Position numbers and translations under genes: made by a program
Shown: in pieces, positions 1 through 12,396 of the stretch
Layout: each line of letters begins with the position of its first letter
Position numbering within the stretch: position 1 is the first letter of the stretch
The notes under the pieces: generated by a model
What the model was told of the DNA's origin: nothing
The model's input: only the letters and a program-made list of their open reading frames with translations
Databases searched by the model: none
From: Oasisia sp. SBJ-2009
Taxonomy: Eukaryota; Annelida; Polychaeta; Sabellida; Siboglinidae
Direction of reading: 5' to 3'
DNA length: 64,000 nt
Assembly: GCA_964017155.1 (NCBI GenBank)
Contig: OZ024866.1
Span: 25,913,244-25,977,243 of the forward strand

Positions 1-1
1 T

Positions 2-829
2 CCTAAAGGCAGCTTATGTCGACCGATTATGCATGTAGGACCGGCTTATGTAGACTGCTGTTTTATGTAGACCGAAACTGGTGTACATAAAGATTCAACG
101 TGTTAGTTCACAACTAACACCATTGAATTGATCAGTACCATTGCTTGTGCACACAGTTCATATGACAGTGAAGTACTGTGCGTAATTAATTTTTAAATGA
201 ACAACATCTTAAGTGATTTTGAGCATGTTTTCTCCAGCGCCGTGCATATTTTTGAGTATATTGTGTGCCGGGTTATGTGTACCGGGTCAAAGTTCTTATA
301 AATCTATATTTATGGTATATATCGAACTAAGGGTTGGAGTTTCGTGTTCAGTGTATGATATGCTTCATACTGATGCAAAAGGCTATATTATTATGTGTAA
401 ATTAGTAAAACTTGCATTTTGTCTTTGTTGCGGACTGATAGATCCCTCGAATGTTGATGTTGCCGTTGGTATTCGGCAATTAATTTTACAGCATTCACTA
501 ACTTGTTAAATTTACTGCATAAACATGTATCACAACATAGCTAGATTCTGCGTCAACCGCAAAAAAGCTAACTAAATATATGCAGCTTCCGGCGTTGCTC
601 CGGTCTACATAAATCGGCATCTATGCATTACGCGGTTTTATGTATACCGATTTTTTTGCATATACCTTATTTATTGAAATATTTTGATGAACTTTCATTA
701 TGTGTTAAACATTAGTATTAGAAACAATGTTCCGGTTTTACATCTTTGGAAAATGCATTAAATATAAAAATACGTGTGGTCTACATAAGCCGGTCCTCTA
801 AGTAATGATCGACATAAGCTGCCTTTAGG
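2..829. mobile_element. Non-autonomous DNA element (MITE) with terminal inverted repeats
   Basis: The left end CCTAAAGGCAGCTTATGTCG and the right end (821-829 reading inward on the other strand) are inverted copies of each other. The match continues through GGACCGGCTTATGTAGAC, about 55 bp in all. Internal TATGTAGACCG-like motifs recur in both orientations (around 65, 600 and 640). There is no credible protein. The target-site duplication cannot be checked because the window starts at the element's edge; a (TA)n tract follows on the right. Confidence 0.75.

Positions 830-832
<3 letters not shown>

Positions 833-873
<41 letters not shown>
833..873. repeat. (TA)n microsatellite
   Basis: About 20 uninterrupted TA units directly next to the MITE's right end, followed by GTGTGTGTGACC, which opens a dispersed repeat also found at 3447. 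Confidence 0.95.
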
Positions 874-875
<2 letters not shown>

Positions 876-1045
876 GTGTGTGTGACCTGTTCTTATGAAG
901 GTGATGTAAGACCACGTGTGACTTTTCCATATGCGGCCATTATAATGATTCCTTCATTTCCTATTCAATTTTAATAGATCTGTTATAAAAAATGTCATAG
1001 CATGGTAAATGTGCACTGGAAAATTCATGAATTTCTAATAACTCG
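874..1045. repeat. Dispersed repeat, copy 1 (microsatellite-linked)
   Basis: About 165 bp from GACCTGTTCTTATGAAGGTG to AATTCATGAATTTCTAATAA recur nearly unchanged at 3447-3615. Both copies follow a TA/TG microsatellite, so the simple repeat and its flank probably moved or duplicated together. No coding potential. Confidence 0.85.
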
Positions 1046-1434
1046 GTTTCCTACAAACTTCTTTATCCCTGGCACCCCTTCATTCATGCTAGAATCAGAC
1101 AGTGATCTGTCGTGTTGACATCACCAATCTAAATAACACCAGTATCGATATGCAGAAAAACACTGACATCTGTCATAATTTGACAGCTTTGATACCATGC
1201 TGCACAAAAACAACATTTCTACTCACTCAATACTAAGCAAATCCCCACAGAAATGTAGACAAGTTACGTAATGCTATTTCTAAGGGTAATCTTTGGTCGA
1301 GTAATGGAAGACGAACATGTTATTGTGCTCTTACTTCAAGTACGTGGCTAGTTTGATAGTTTCACTATATGTGCATATTGTAAACATGATGTTTGAATCA
1401 CCACTGGTCACTACTGCTTGTCTTGACCATGCAG

Positions 1435-1609
1435 GTTGACAAGACATACGAGTATCTGGTTGAGCATGCCGACGTGCAGGAACAGCGTGTCAAGTTTGGC
1501 ATTAACTGCGGGAATGGGAACCGTGGGATCTACCTGCGGGAGAAACACCAGCTGGAGCGAGCGTCAGAGTTCACAGTGACTGTGGAGCCTCAGTTTACTC
1601 ACACGACAG
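1435..1609 (+). CDS. TPP2: TPP2 exon 1 of window
   Basis: The exon starts after CCATGCAG and ends at ACAG|GTAGGA, 175 nt, entering in phase 0 and leaving 1 nt over. It encodes [15 protein letters not shown] and the TPP2 signature [10 protein letters not shown], which follow the peptidase domain in the family. The preceding exons are outside the window. Confidence 0.93.
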
Positions 1610-3231
1610 GTAGGAATGATTCATTTCAGTGTTTCCCCATCTATGTGACGAGTGAGGTGGGTTTTCTAAGTAACCTCGCCCAAAATTGCCACCTTGTAGA
1701 TATTTTATGCTATAAACATGTTTACTTGCTGATACCTTGTAGTTATGCATTTGTTTCCTCTCTATCTTCTTCTTCTTCACCTTTTCCCACTAGGTGGGGT
1801 CAGCCGCCCGAATTCTTGATTTCCAGAATGTTCTATCCAGGATGTTCCGCGTTCCTGCATGTCCCTTCGGACGCCATCCATCCATCTCCCTCTTGGTCTT
1901 TTTCCTGGCACTATCATATCATCAATTGCTCTCACTTCATTGTTTTCTTTCGTTCTCTGCATGTGTCCATACTCCATGTTTCTTAGTCAATACCAGCGTA
2001 GTCTCATCTCTCTTACTTTCTCTTGTATGCTACTCACACCTAGCTCCTTTCTGATGTCCACACTCTTTACATTGTATCTCAGTGTTACTCCTTTAATTCT
2101 TCTCAACATCCTCATCTCTGTTTTCTCAAGAATCTGTTCTTCCTTCTTCCCAAGTATCCAACATTCTGCTCCATCCAGAAGTACAGCTGTGCTGGTGTAA
2201 TGACAGTCATGTAGAGCTTGACCTTTAATTTCCTTTTTGTTTCCTCTAAAAATTTACTGAAGGTAGTTGAAAGAATGAGATGTTATATCAGGGGTTTTAA
2301 TCAGCAAAATCAAAAATGAATTGATATTGTAGTGGAACAGTGGCTATTTTTATAGTCTCAGACTCTCAAGTAAGACAACCTGGGTTCAAAGTTCAAATCC
2401 TGTGATGGGACAAATTTGTTTACTCAACATTGTTCATTCTTATTGAATTAGCACATTAAATGTCCCATTTGATCTTTCCAGTCCAAAATGGTGACAAACT
2501 ATTTATTACAACCATCCTTGAATATTGATCAAATTCGAACAAACAAATTAACTTTTTTGGTAATATTAAAAAAAATTCAAAGAGCTTTTGTAGTGAAATA
2601 GTTGATAAGAGATGGTGAGACTTGTAATGTCTTTTTGAGCTTGGCTGAATTCACCCTCTTGGTTCTACAGAACAGCGAGTGAAGATCGACTTTGAGATGA
2701 GATTTGCGTTGTCATGTGACGCGGCCTGGGTGTCATGCCCCCGTCACCTTGAACTCATGAACATGAGTCGTACCTTTCAGGTCAAGGTCAACCCTCAGGG
2801 ATTGACCCCTGGTGCTCATTTCACAGAGGTCAGTCATTAGATACGTTTTATTGTATAACTGTATCATTGAGTGTGTGAAGAGAAAAGAAGTCCAGTGTAT
2901 ATTTAAATGTGTGCTCTACTTAGCTGGGCCATCCTAAATAAATGTGTTATATTATTATTATGTTATGAAGTTTTGTCTAATTACTTTAATGATTATGCGG
3001 TTTAATCCATGTGACCTAGCGTATAATGAAGAGCAACTAAGACAACTCCTATGTTTATGCAAACTATCTAATAGAAGACATTGCTAGACATTCTTCAAAT
3101 GTAATTTTGTAGAAGACTGTTAGTAAGCCTTGCTTACCTGGGTATCTATTAAATGAAAAATGTGGCTTGTATCGTTAATCCAATGGACATGGTCTTATTC
3201 AGGTTTGTGACAAGGGTAATATATATATATG

Positions 3232-3288
<57 letters not shown>

Positions 3289-3358
3289 GCATATGTATAG
3301 ATATATATATATATATGTATATATATACATATATATACATATATATACATATATATAC

Positions 3359-3448
<90 letters not shown>

Positions 3449-6400
3449 CCTGTTCTTATGAAGGTGATGTAAGACCACGTGTGACTTTTCCATAGGCGGC
3501 CATTATAATGTTTCCTTCATTTCCTATTCAATTTTAATAGATCTGTTATAAAAAATGTAATAGCATACTCTACACTGGTAAATGTGCACTGGAAAATTCA
3601 TGAATTTCTAATAATATTAATATTAAATCGTGTTGACATCTTGTGAAATGATAACAATGTTTCAGATATGTGCCTATGATGTGATGGCCCCCCGCAAAGG
3701 ACCCATCTTCCGTGTGCCTATAACAGTCATCATACCAATAGAGTAAGTGTACTTGTTACTGAGTATACCCATTGTTAATAGAGCACAGTGACTCAGGGAT
3801 AGAGCTACGGACTCTCGACTAAGAGGATCCGAGTTCGAATCCTGTGATGTTAAAACCTTGAGCATGTTTTTTCACTCTACGTTGCTCTAGTTCACTCAGC
3901 TGTATAAATTAGTATCTGGCTTTAAAAGTAGTGGATATATGTACGAGCAGCCTTCGCGCATTAATTGTAGCATATGGCTGGATGCTTCCCAGAGAAGCCG
4001 AGATGGTGTCTGAGTGAACAGGTCTGTCAGGGAAGTAAAGCGTAAAGCGCTTTGAACGGTCCTGAGGACTGGATACTGCGCTATATAAGAAATTACCTTT
4101 TTTGTTTGAAACAAATATTAGATTGACCATTTGCTAATTTGGTTTACCGTGAGAATAGTAACTCACATAATTTATTTTGATGTTTATATGTTTAATTATC
4201 TTTAAAATGGTGAATTGTGGTGTCTACTGGTTAAAGATATATTGTCACCTGTAGGTGACAAACATAGAATAAAATTATATTCTAGACAACTATAGAGTGA
4301 AATATCATACAATTTATTGATATCAACTGTTTTCTGGTCACTGTGCTGACCAAGTGGAAGTAGCTAACTCCATCTGGACCAAGACCACCAATGACCAGTC
4401 CTGTTGCTGCATTCACACAATGTGGCTTTTTCTGGTCATCTGATAGAATAACCAGAACAAATACCAGAGACTAGGCAGTACTCTACTTAACTATGTTTCA
4501 CCAAAATACGTTTCATTCATAATCACAAATTAAAATATATCCAAAGGGCGTCAGGGCCTCATGGCCAATGTTTGGCGAGTCTCGCGAGAAATCACAAATT
4601 TGTGTGTGCAGTGGTTAATTCCATTGAGTGTTCGTTCCAGGGTCGAAGACAGAATTCAGTGGAAACAGACGTGTCGATGTGTCAAATTCTCACCAGGTGA
4701 CATCCGACGAACCTTCATCTCAGTACCAGAAGGAGCGACATGGGCAGGTAAGACACGGCCAGTTATGTCTACAAATTGGTCTAGTTTTTTATTCGGTAAC
4801 CATTTTAAACCATGGTTATATGGCGACACTTGTTCCGGGTGGCTCCTTGTGTCCAGCAGTGTATACAATGTAACAATTTTAGTGCCACATTTACCATAGT
4901 TGAACAGTTGGACGGGAAGGCTATATTTCATGTAAGGACATACTGCTTGTGATTCTTAAGGAAGTCTTTACAAACAGAAAACATTTTATTGGTGACTTAG
5001 GTTAATTGAAAAAAAATTAAAACGTTAATAAAAAAATTGTAAAATTAGATGCCCATAAAACTGCAGTCATCACATGTTTTAATCTCCATCATAGTTAAAA
5101 CATTTACAACCAAAATAAGTCACTTGTTTTACTATGTCAGTCGTAGATTTTTTGTAAAATGTAAATTGTTTGTTAGTGTGAAGGTTAGTTTGGAGCAACC
5201 GTGAGTGACAATAAATAGCCTTAGGGTCACTGATTCGTCCATCCGTTAAATTTTACTTGTTTTGGTGTCTTGAAAAGGGATTTGGTAGAAAGATTAAGAG
5301 ATCATTACAGGCCACACAAAGATTGTACGCACAAGCTTGACATGCATGACCTCACGTCAAATGCGTCTTTTATTGCATTTGTCGTTGTTTGTTATGTAGC
5401 AACTTCATTCAGCCATAGTTATATAGTTCGCAGTTTTCCCATCCATCTAGAGTGGTGCATTGTTGCTTCAATGTGTGTCCATCTATGTTTTGTTACTTGT
5501 TGCATTCACACTTTCAGTAGAAGATTCTCAACACTGAAGAGCAGTTTTTAAATTGCCTTAATTTATTTTACAGAAATAATTGTACTTGTATTGTTAAATG
5601 ATGTTTTCATCATCTTGAAAGTTTGACTCCGTTGTGTGCAGAATATCAAATATGCACTGTTATATAACATGGAATGAAATGCCCTTTTCATACATAATTT
5701 TGTACACATCCAGAAAAGCTGGGATCTCAGCCAGACGGTAAACCATTTTTGGGGTCTGAAGTTGAGAAACATGTTAAACCCTTGGTGTAGATAACATATG
5801 CAACATTTTCATAGTTGAAGTCCGTATTTAAAAAAAATATAACTTAACATCAGCAGTGGCTAATGAGTGACTACTAGACGTTTGTCATTTGAAATGCATA
5901 CAAGAAAACATATTTTATAACGTTTTTTATTTGATTCATATCCACCTTAAAAAGATAGAGCCATTTTCATCTGAATGTTCGAAACATCCATTTTGTATAT
6001 GTGAAACCTGTATGTCCGAGATGACCCTGATGCCTTGTGAGTCCTTGGTGATGATGTGTCCTGACTGTTTGTTACGTGGCCACTGTGTGGGATTGTGTCT
6101 ACGTTGTTTCTAGTCATAAATATGCGGTCCTTGGATGACGAGAAAAAGGCTCGCTTCCAAGTGCGTGCTCTACAGCTGCCTCCAAACTGTCTCGTCAAAC
6201 GACAGACTTTCAAGAAATATCTAAACCTCGAAAAACATGCGCAAACTACGCAATCATTTGTCGTCCGTGTGAGTAGTTCGGCATGCGTACAGTGGCGCCA
6301 CCGCGGTCGTTTATCGCCATCTGTCCGTTGCTTCTCCTGTTTCTGCACAGTGGTTTTGTCTTGTTTCACTTTCGTTTTTGGCATGACATGAAACCAGAGC

Positions 6401-9400
6401 CTTACAGTTACACATTTGTTTTTATGTTATTATATATCTGTGGTGCCTTGGAAACAAATTTATATCGACCATGCCATGGGCTGTCACATGAACACAAAAT
6501 GTATAGACATGAAAACAAAATTGTATGTTATATATTTACAAAGATGTACAATTTATTGTTCATGGTGCCTCACACAAATTATATCTGTAGCGCATCATAT
6601 TAAATCATCCGTAATGCCAAGAACATAAATTGTATCTATTGTGCCGTCGTGCTTTGCGTTTCACTAATAGAAATCACTCGTTTGATTTGATTTTGATTCA
6701 TTCTTGATGCACCGAGACGTTATGTAGATGTGTAGGTGACCTGTCACCAACCCTGGCCTGGTTTCATGTCATTTGCACTCGTGTAGATGGGGTCACTACG
6801 GCTGGCATGGGTGGTATGGGTGGCCCCTCCCGGGCTCGGCATATTCACTAAACACTGCGACTGTTATTTTTCATGCCGTCTAGACACTTGTGGCGAAGTG
6901 CTGCTGCTGCAAATGACAAGAATAGTCCGGTTATTAAACCGAAATTATTTTTCGAATATGGTCTTTACAGAGAGGTATGGGATTTAGCTTAGTTCCCACT
7001 GCTCTCTTTGCAGCGACATGAAAAAGTAGCAAATCGTTGTTAGTCCTTCCAACCTCTTCTCTAGTGGACTTTCCTATTTGAGTATTATATAATCGATTTG
7101 AGTGTTTCATGGTCAAAGCTTTGGATTTACAAATTTCTTTCAAATTTCAAAAAATTAGTTTAATGAAGTTGGTTTAGACAAACTGGTGTAAACACAAGAG
7201 AGAGGATTCACAGGACATGGAGAAAAGATCCTTTGTGACAAGTTGAAGGCATGATATGTTTATGTTTTCGTTGCCATGACAACACACGACAGCCAGGCGA
7301 AGTAAGTAACTAAGTAGACACGGGGGGTTCTGAAGCCATAATCACAATCAGGAGATGTGGAATGAGAGTTGTTTTAAACTCGCGGTTCTTCTTGATTCCT
7401 TGCGGCAGCATCATTTACAGCCCACGTCCGTCCATGCCAGTTACCTAACCCGCTTCCTTCTTTTAGCATCAGCCTGTGGTTATTGTTTTTCAGCCGTTAG
7501 CATTCGGTGCGTGGAATCGGAGCGTGGAGCACGCTTCCTGCTCCATTTGCTCCAGCTCTGTCCCAAACAGTGGTTCAAGAGCGTTCAGTTCGAGAAATAT
7601 CTCACACTTACCGAGAACGGCGATAGCACGCCCCAGACATTCCCAGTCATTGTGAGTATCCATCATCCACCAGGTGGCGCAGTTGTCTCGAATAAGTTTC
7701 CTTCTCGCTGCATTGCTGGAAACCACGAGCTTTTGACTAATTTCTAGCAACTAAAACGTGATTGATTTTGCTGCATTCTTGGACTAAGTTGCAGCCACTA
7801 ATATTTGGTGTCCTGCCTTTTTAGCCTAGTTGCCTATAAATTATAATTGCATGATTATTAAAGTACACAGTGGTAACTAAAACTTGTTTTATGATTATTT
7901 AAAGTATATAGTAGTAATTAAACTTGTTTTATGGATGGCTTAATCATATGCATGCATTTGTATTTTATTTAGCCTGCATTCACTTTTACTTTCATTATCT
8001 TCCTTTCATTTATGCACCCTTCATCCAGATTTCTATTTAATTTTGTTGTCTCTAGAGCTAGGATGTGTTAATCTTTTTATTTTGAGAACAGACATCTCCA
8101 GAAAATAGTCTAAAGTCATTAAATGCATTACATTTTCACTTGTTCCATCAAGTCTTTGGGTTTTTGCCTCTGCACTCATCTTTCAAAAGCTTTGCATCAA
8201 ATTATTTTTTGTTTTGCAAAACACTAACGTTTGATCTCTGTTTCATTTCTCATAGTGGTTTGTTTTCGTAGAAATATTCACCATTTTCAGCATTCGGCTT
8301 TAGTTGGCTAATAACATCAGTCTGTCGTATTAATTTCTTCTCTAATTCCTGTTTTTGTGTTGTGTGTTTTAATGAAATTAACACAGCACTGAGGTGAGAA
8401 GGAAACCGTTTTGTAGGCCAGGTTGCTATGGATACAATGACTGCGAATTTCTGGTATGGTGGGCAAAAAAAACCGTCAAGAAATGTCATATGTCAAACAG
8501 TTTTAAGTGGACTCCAAATCATATGTATCATAAATACGCTTTCTCCATTTTCTGCATTTACCTGATATACAAGCCAATTCTGGTTCTTCAGGTACAAGCG
8601 AAAGTAAAAGCAATGCAGTCAGAAATGAAAGAAAAACTTGCCCGATCACCTTGCATAAAACAGTGTTTGACTTCACACGAAGCAACCAGTACACCAAGTA
8701 GATGTTTATGTTAGCAGCACATAACATGTGCTTTTGTCTATTACATCAACGCTAAAACTGAGTAGTGACTGTGAAACAGGGATGCCAATTTTCATGATTA
8801 CCACATCATTAATGCCCTGGAAATTTTACCACAACAGGAAGAGTTTTTAAAGGTATGGCAGTTAATTAAGATGTGACAATGCACAAGGGTTCTGAGGACA
8901 TGGAGACACATAACCAGTTCAGTGTTGTGAAGTCTTAAGAACAAGTCGTCAGTTAGAAATAATGTACAACAGAAGCAGCACTGTTGTGAAGACATGACCC
9001 ACCATGCTCATTGATTCTGAAATCTACAATATGAATCAGTAGCTAATGCACTCAATAGGTGGTGTCACTAGCAGTTTTATTCTTGCAATTTGGTGACGGC
9101 TAAACTACCCCCCGCTATGTAATGCTGTGTTCTGAAATATATTTTAGTGCCAATGTGAATTAGTACCCATTTTACTCAGTTGGTGGCATTGTGAGCAGCT
9201 TTAACCTTGCAACGTGGAGATGGCTAAACCACCCCCCTCCCACCTGTACATAATGGGGCACTTTTGAACCTCCTCAATGACCCATTAATGAATCGTTAAT
9301 CAAATGATGGTGTTTTCTTTTAATTTAGTTTTTTCAAAGCAGACGATTAACAACAGTGAGTAAAACGGTAATAAAATATTTTCACACCAAATTCCTCCAA

Positions 9401-12346
9401 AACCATGTTCATACACGAATTAGAACCAAGTCTTCTTAAAATCTTGAAACCGATAAGCGTTATTACCTGCAGGTAATTAGAAAACTGGAGAAGGCAGATG
9501 CCCTCAAATGAAAATGTAATGTTTGAAGGGATTCAGGATAAAATGTGATACGGGGACTATATCATATTTTTGGAGAGAAAATATTACTTTCATGTCTCGT
9601 TCTGTGAGTATAAATTATCACCTGTTACATGTCAAACATCAAAGAGAATGGTAGCAAAAGGTGAACCTTTTTTATTTATTTGTATTTATCGTATGGCTAG
9701 TATACATCCAGTCTGTTTCATTAAAACTTCTGTATCTGTACAGTGAGAGTTGTGAATATGTCTGACTGGAAGAGAGGTGTATGTGTGTGCCCTAGTCCTT
9801 GTTCTTCCCAGTACATTTATGTTCCCTGGTATTGTAGTGAGATTACAACATCATACAGTCAAATGCAAGAATCGGCTGCCTTGCTGTCATTTTAAACAAT
9901 TCTAAAGATTGGATAATACATTTTACCTTTAAATATATATTTTACCGTCACCATGTTAGTTGCTTATGACAAGAACAATTTTTTTTTTTTAATCAATTGT
10001 ACACTCCGACCATGTCAGTAAATATTGTGCCACATGTCTACTTCACTAAATATTGGCATTTCTTGCAAATTGGGAGCAAGTGCCACAAAAGCCTGATTTT
10101 ATTTATCTAGACAAGATGTCATTATCATTGGTGTAAATAATCTGCTAAATATTTCAATGTGTTAATATTTTAAGAAGATTCCCTGAAAATGAAATAATGC
10201 AGGCCGATGTTTAGGTAGGATTTCTGTGTATTCTATTTAGTTTTTACTCACCTTTCGTTGCACTTTTTCTTTCTACTAATTGCACTTTTTTAAGTGGTGG
10301 TCGATTATTCAATTAACAAGCTATGTTTAGCTAAGTTTGAATAACATTGTTCTAACATAGGAAATATGTTGTTTTGCTAAAGATATTGTGTCATCTGAAA
10401 AGTATGCTATCTAGACATATGTCAAGTGTAATCATAATTATGTACAGTCTTGAATAGGTGTAATTTCCAATGCATAAGATTATGCAGTTATAAATATGAC
10501 CCTCACGTAGTCATGTTCTGTGTTCTTTTACATGTAGATGTACTCCATTTTAGCTGTATTTCTGTTTACAGTAAGCTAGCATTATACCAAGAGGAAGAAT
10601 TAACATATTTTACTTTATTTAACTTGACATCCGACAAAAATAGTTAATATTTTGAGATGTTATTATCTAAAGTGACAAGTGATTTTCAGTGTTGTGTCTT
10701 ATTGCATAATAGACATTTAAATAAAAATGAATTTGGTATTTCATGTGTTGTTGTCATGTGTGGTTGCTGTTGGGAGAAGGCATTATTTCATCTAGCGTCT
10801 GTGTCACAGGGAGGTCTCACACTGGAGTTCACGATAGCCAAATGGTGGGCAAATTTGGGTGATGTTTGCATCGACTACGACATTGAGTTCCATGGTCTAA
10901 AGCCCTACTCAAGTAACATCAGCATGGTGAGTTGGTACTGCTTTCTTCAGCTGTAATTCAGTAACGTAAGCATGGTGAGTTAGTTCTACTGTCTTCAGCT
11001 GTAATTCAGGAACGTCAGCATGGTGAGTTAGTTCTACTGTCTTCAGCTGTAATTCAGTAACGTCAGCATGGTGAGTTAGTTCTACTGTCTTCAGCTGTAA
11101 TTCAGTAACGTCAGCATGGTGAGTTAGTTCTACTGTCTTCAGCTGTAATTTAGTAACATCAGCATGGTGAGTTAGTACTGCTTTCTTCAGCTGTAATTTA
11201 GTAACATCAGCATGGTGAGTTAGTACTGCTTTCTTCAGCTGTAATTTAGTAACATCAGCATGGTGAGTTAGTACTGCTTTCTTCAGCTGTAATTTAGTAA
11301 CATCAGCATGGTGAGTTAGTTCTACTGTCTTCAGCTGTAATTTAGTAACATCAGCATGGTGAGTTAGTACTGCTTTCTTCAGCTGTAATTTAGTAACATC
11401 AGCATGGTGAGTTAGTTCTACTGTCTTCAGCTGTAATTTAGTAACATCAGCATGGTGAGTTAGTTCTACTGTCTTCAGCTGTAATTCAGTAACGTCAGCA
11501 TGGTGAGTTAGTTCTACTGTCTTCAGCTGTAATTCAGTAACATCAGCATGGTGAGTTAGTACTGCTTTCTTCAGCTGTAATTCAGTAACATCAGCATGGT
11601 GAGTTAGTTCTACTGTCTTCAGCTGTAATTCAGTAACATCAGCATGGTGAGTTAGTTCTACTGTCTTCAGCTGTAATTCAGTAACATCAGCATGGTGAGT
11701 TAGTTCTACTGTCTTCAGCTGTATTCAAGTTACATCTGAACTCTAGCACTACATTCAGCATTGTAGACAAAGCTTTAGAGAGAAGTTTAATGATTATAAG
11801 TGACACACTTACCATTAAGATTATTTAGTAAAGCATTATTATCTAGAGTACACATTGTTTTACGTTAAAACATAAACTTATGCTGATATAAACTAAAAGG
11901 TAAGCCTACAGGCATTGTGACTGGACCATGTCTGCTAGTACTGGTTCTTACTTGTGTTCCTTTCACTTTAGCCTTTGCCCGTTGCTATGGGGATTTTGAC
12001 TGATTTGAGAACGATTGTAGTCTTGGTCAAATGGTTTTCTCACCTTTATTGACAGCATTCAGCTGAGGGTATTCTGAGGGTCAATGTGAGGTCAACACTG
12101 AAGTATGAAGAGATCCTGCCCTCTGTCAGCCTCAAGACCCTGGTACAGCCACTCAGGTAAGGGAGTAGGGAATTATCCCGTAAAACCACAAATAAAATTG
12201 GAATTAAATCAATCACGCCGGTTAGTCGTTTGTGGGTACTGCCTGCGAAATGGCTTAGAATAAAACAGTTATCAAAATTAATGTACCCAGAAAAAACCAA
12301 GGGAAAGTTGTCAAAGTGTTAGGTGTATGCAGTAATGCTTACTCTG

Positions 12347-12396
<50 letters not shown>

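Noticed and set aside
213..509. 98-codon frame in the first 500 bases
   Set aside because: Lies inside the MITE interior, with no family motif.
3149..3493. His/Thr-Tyr/Ile and Cys/Val repeat frames
   Set aside because: Translation of a TA/TG microsatellite.
5270..5551. 93-codon frame in the intron before exon 5a
   Set aside because: No homology to TPP2 and no codon bias; treated as chance.
8591..8715. Possible exon after TTCTTCAG reading [15 protein letters not shown]
   Set aside because: No TPP2 counterpart at this point; phases do not help and no convincing donor follows.
10921..11736. CRISPR-like regular spacing
   Set aside because: The whole 48-bp unit is repeated with no unique spacers, in a eukaryotic intron.
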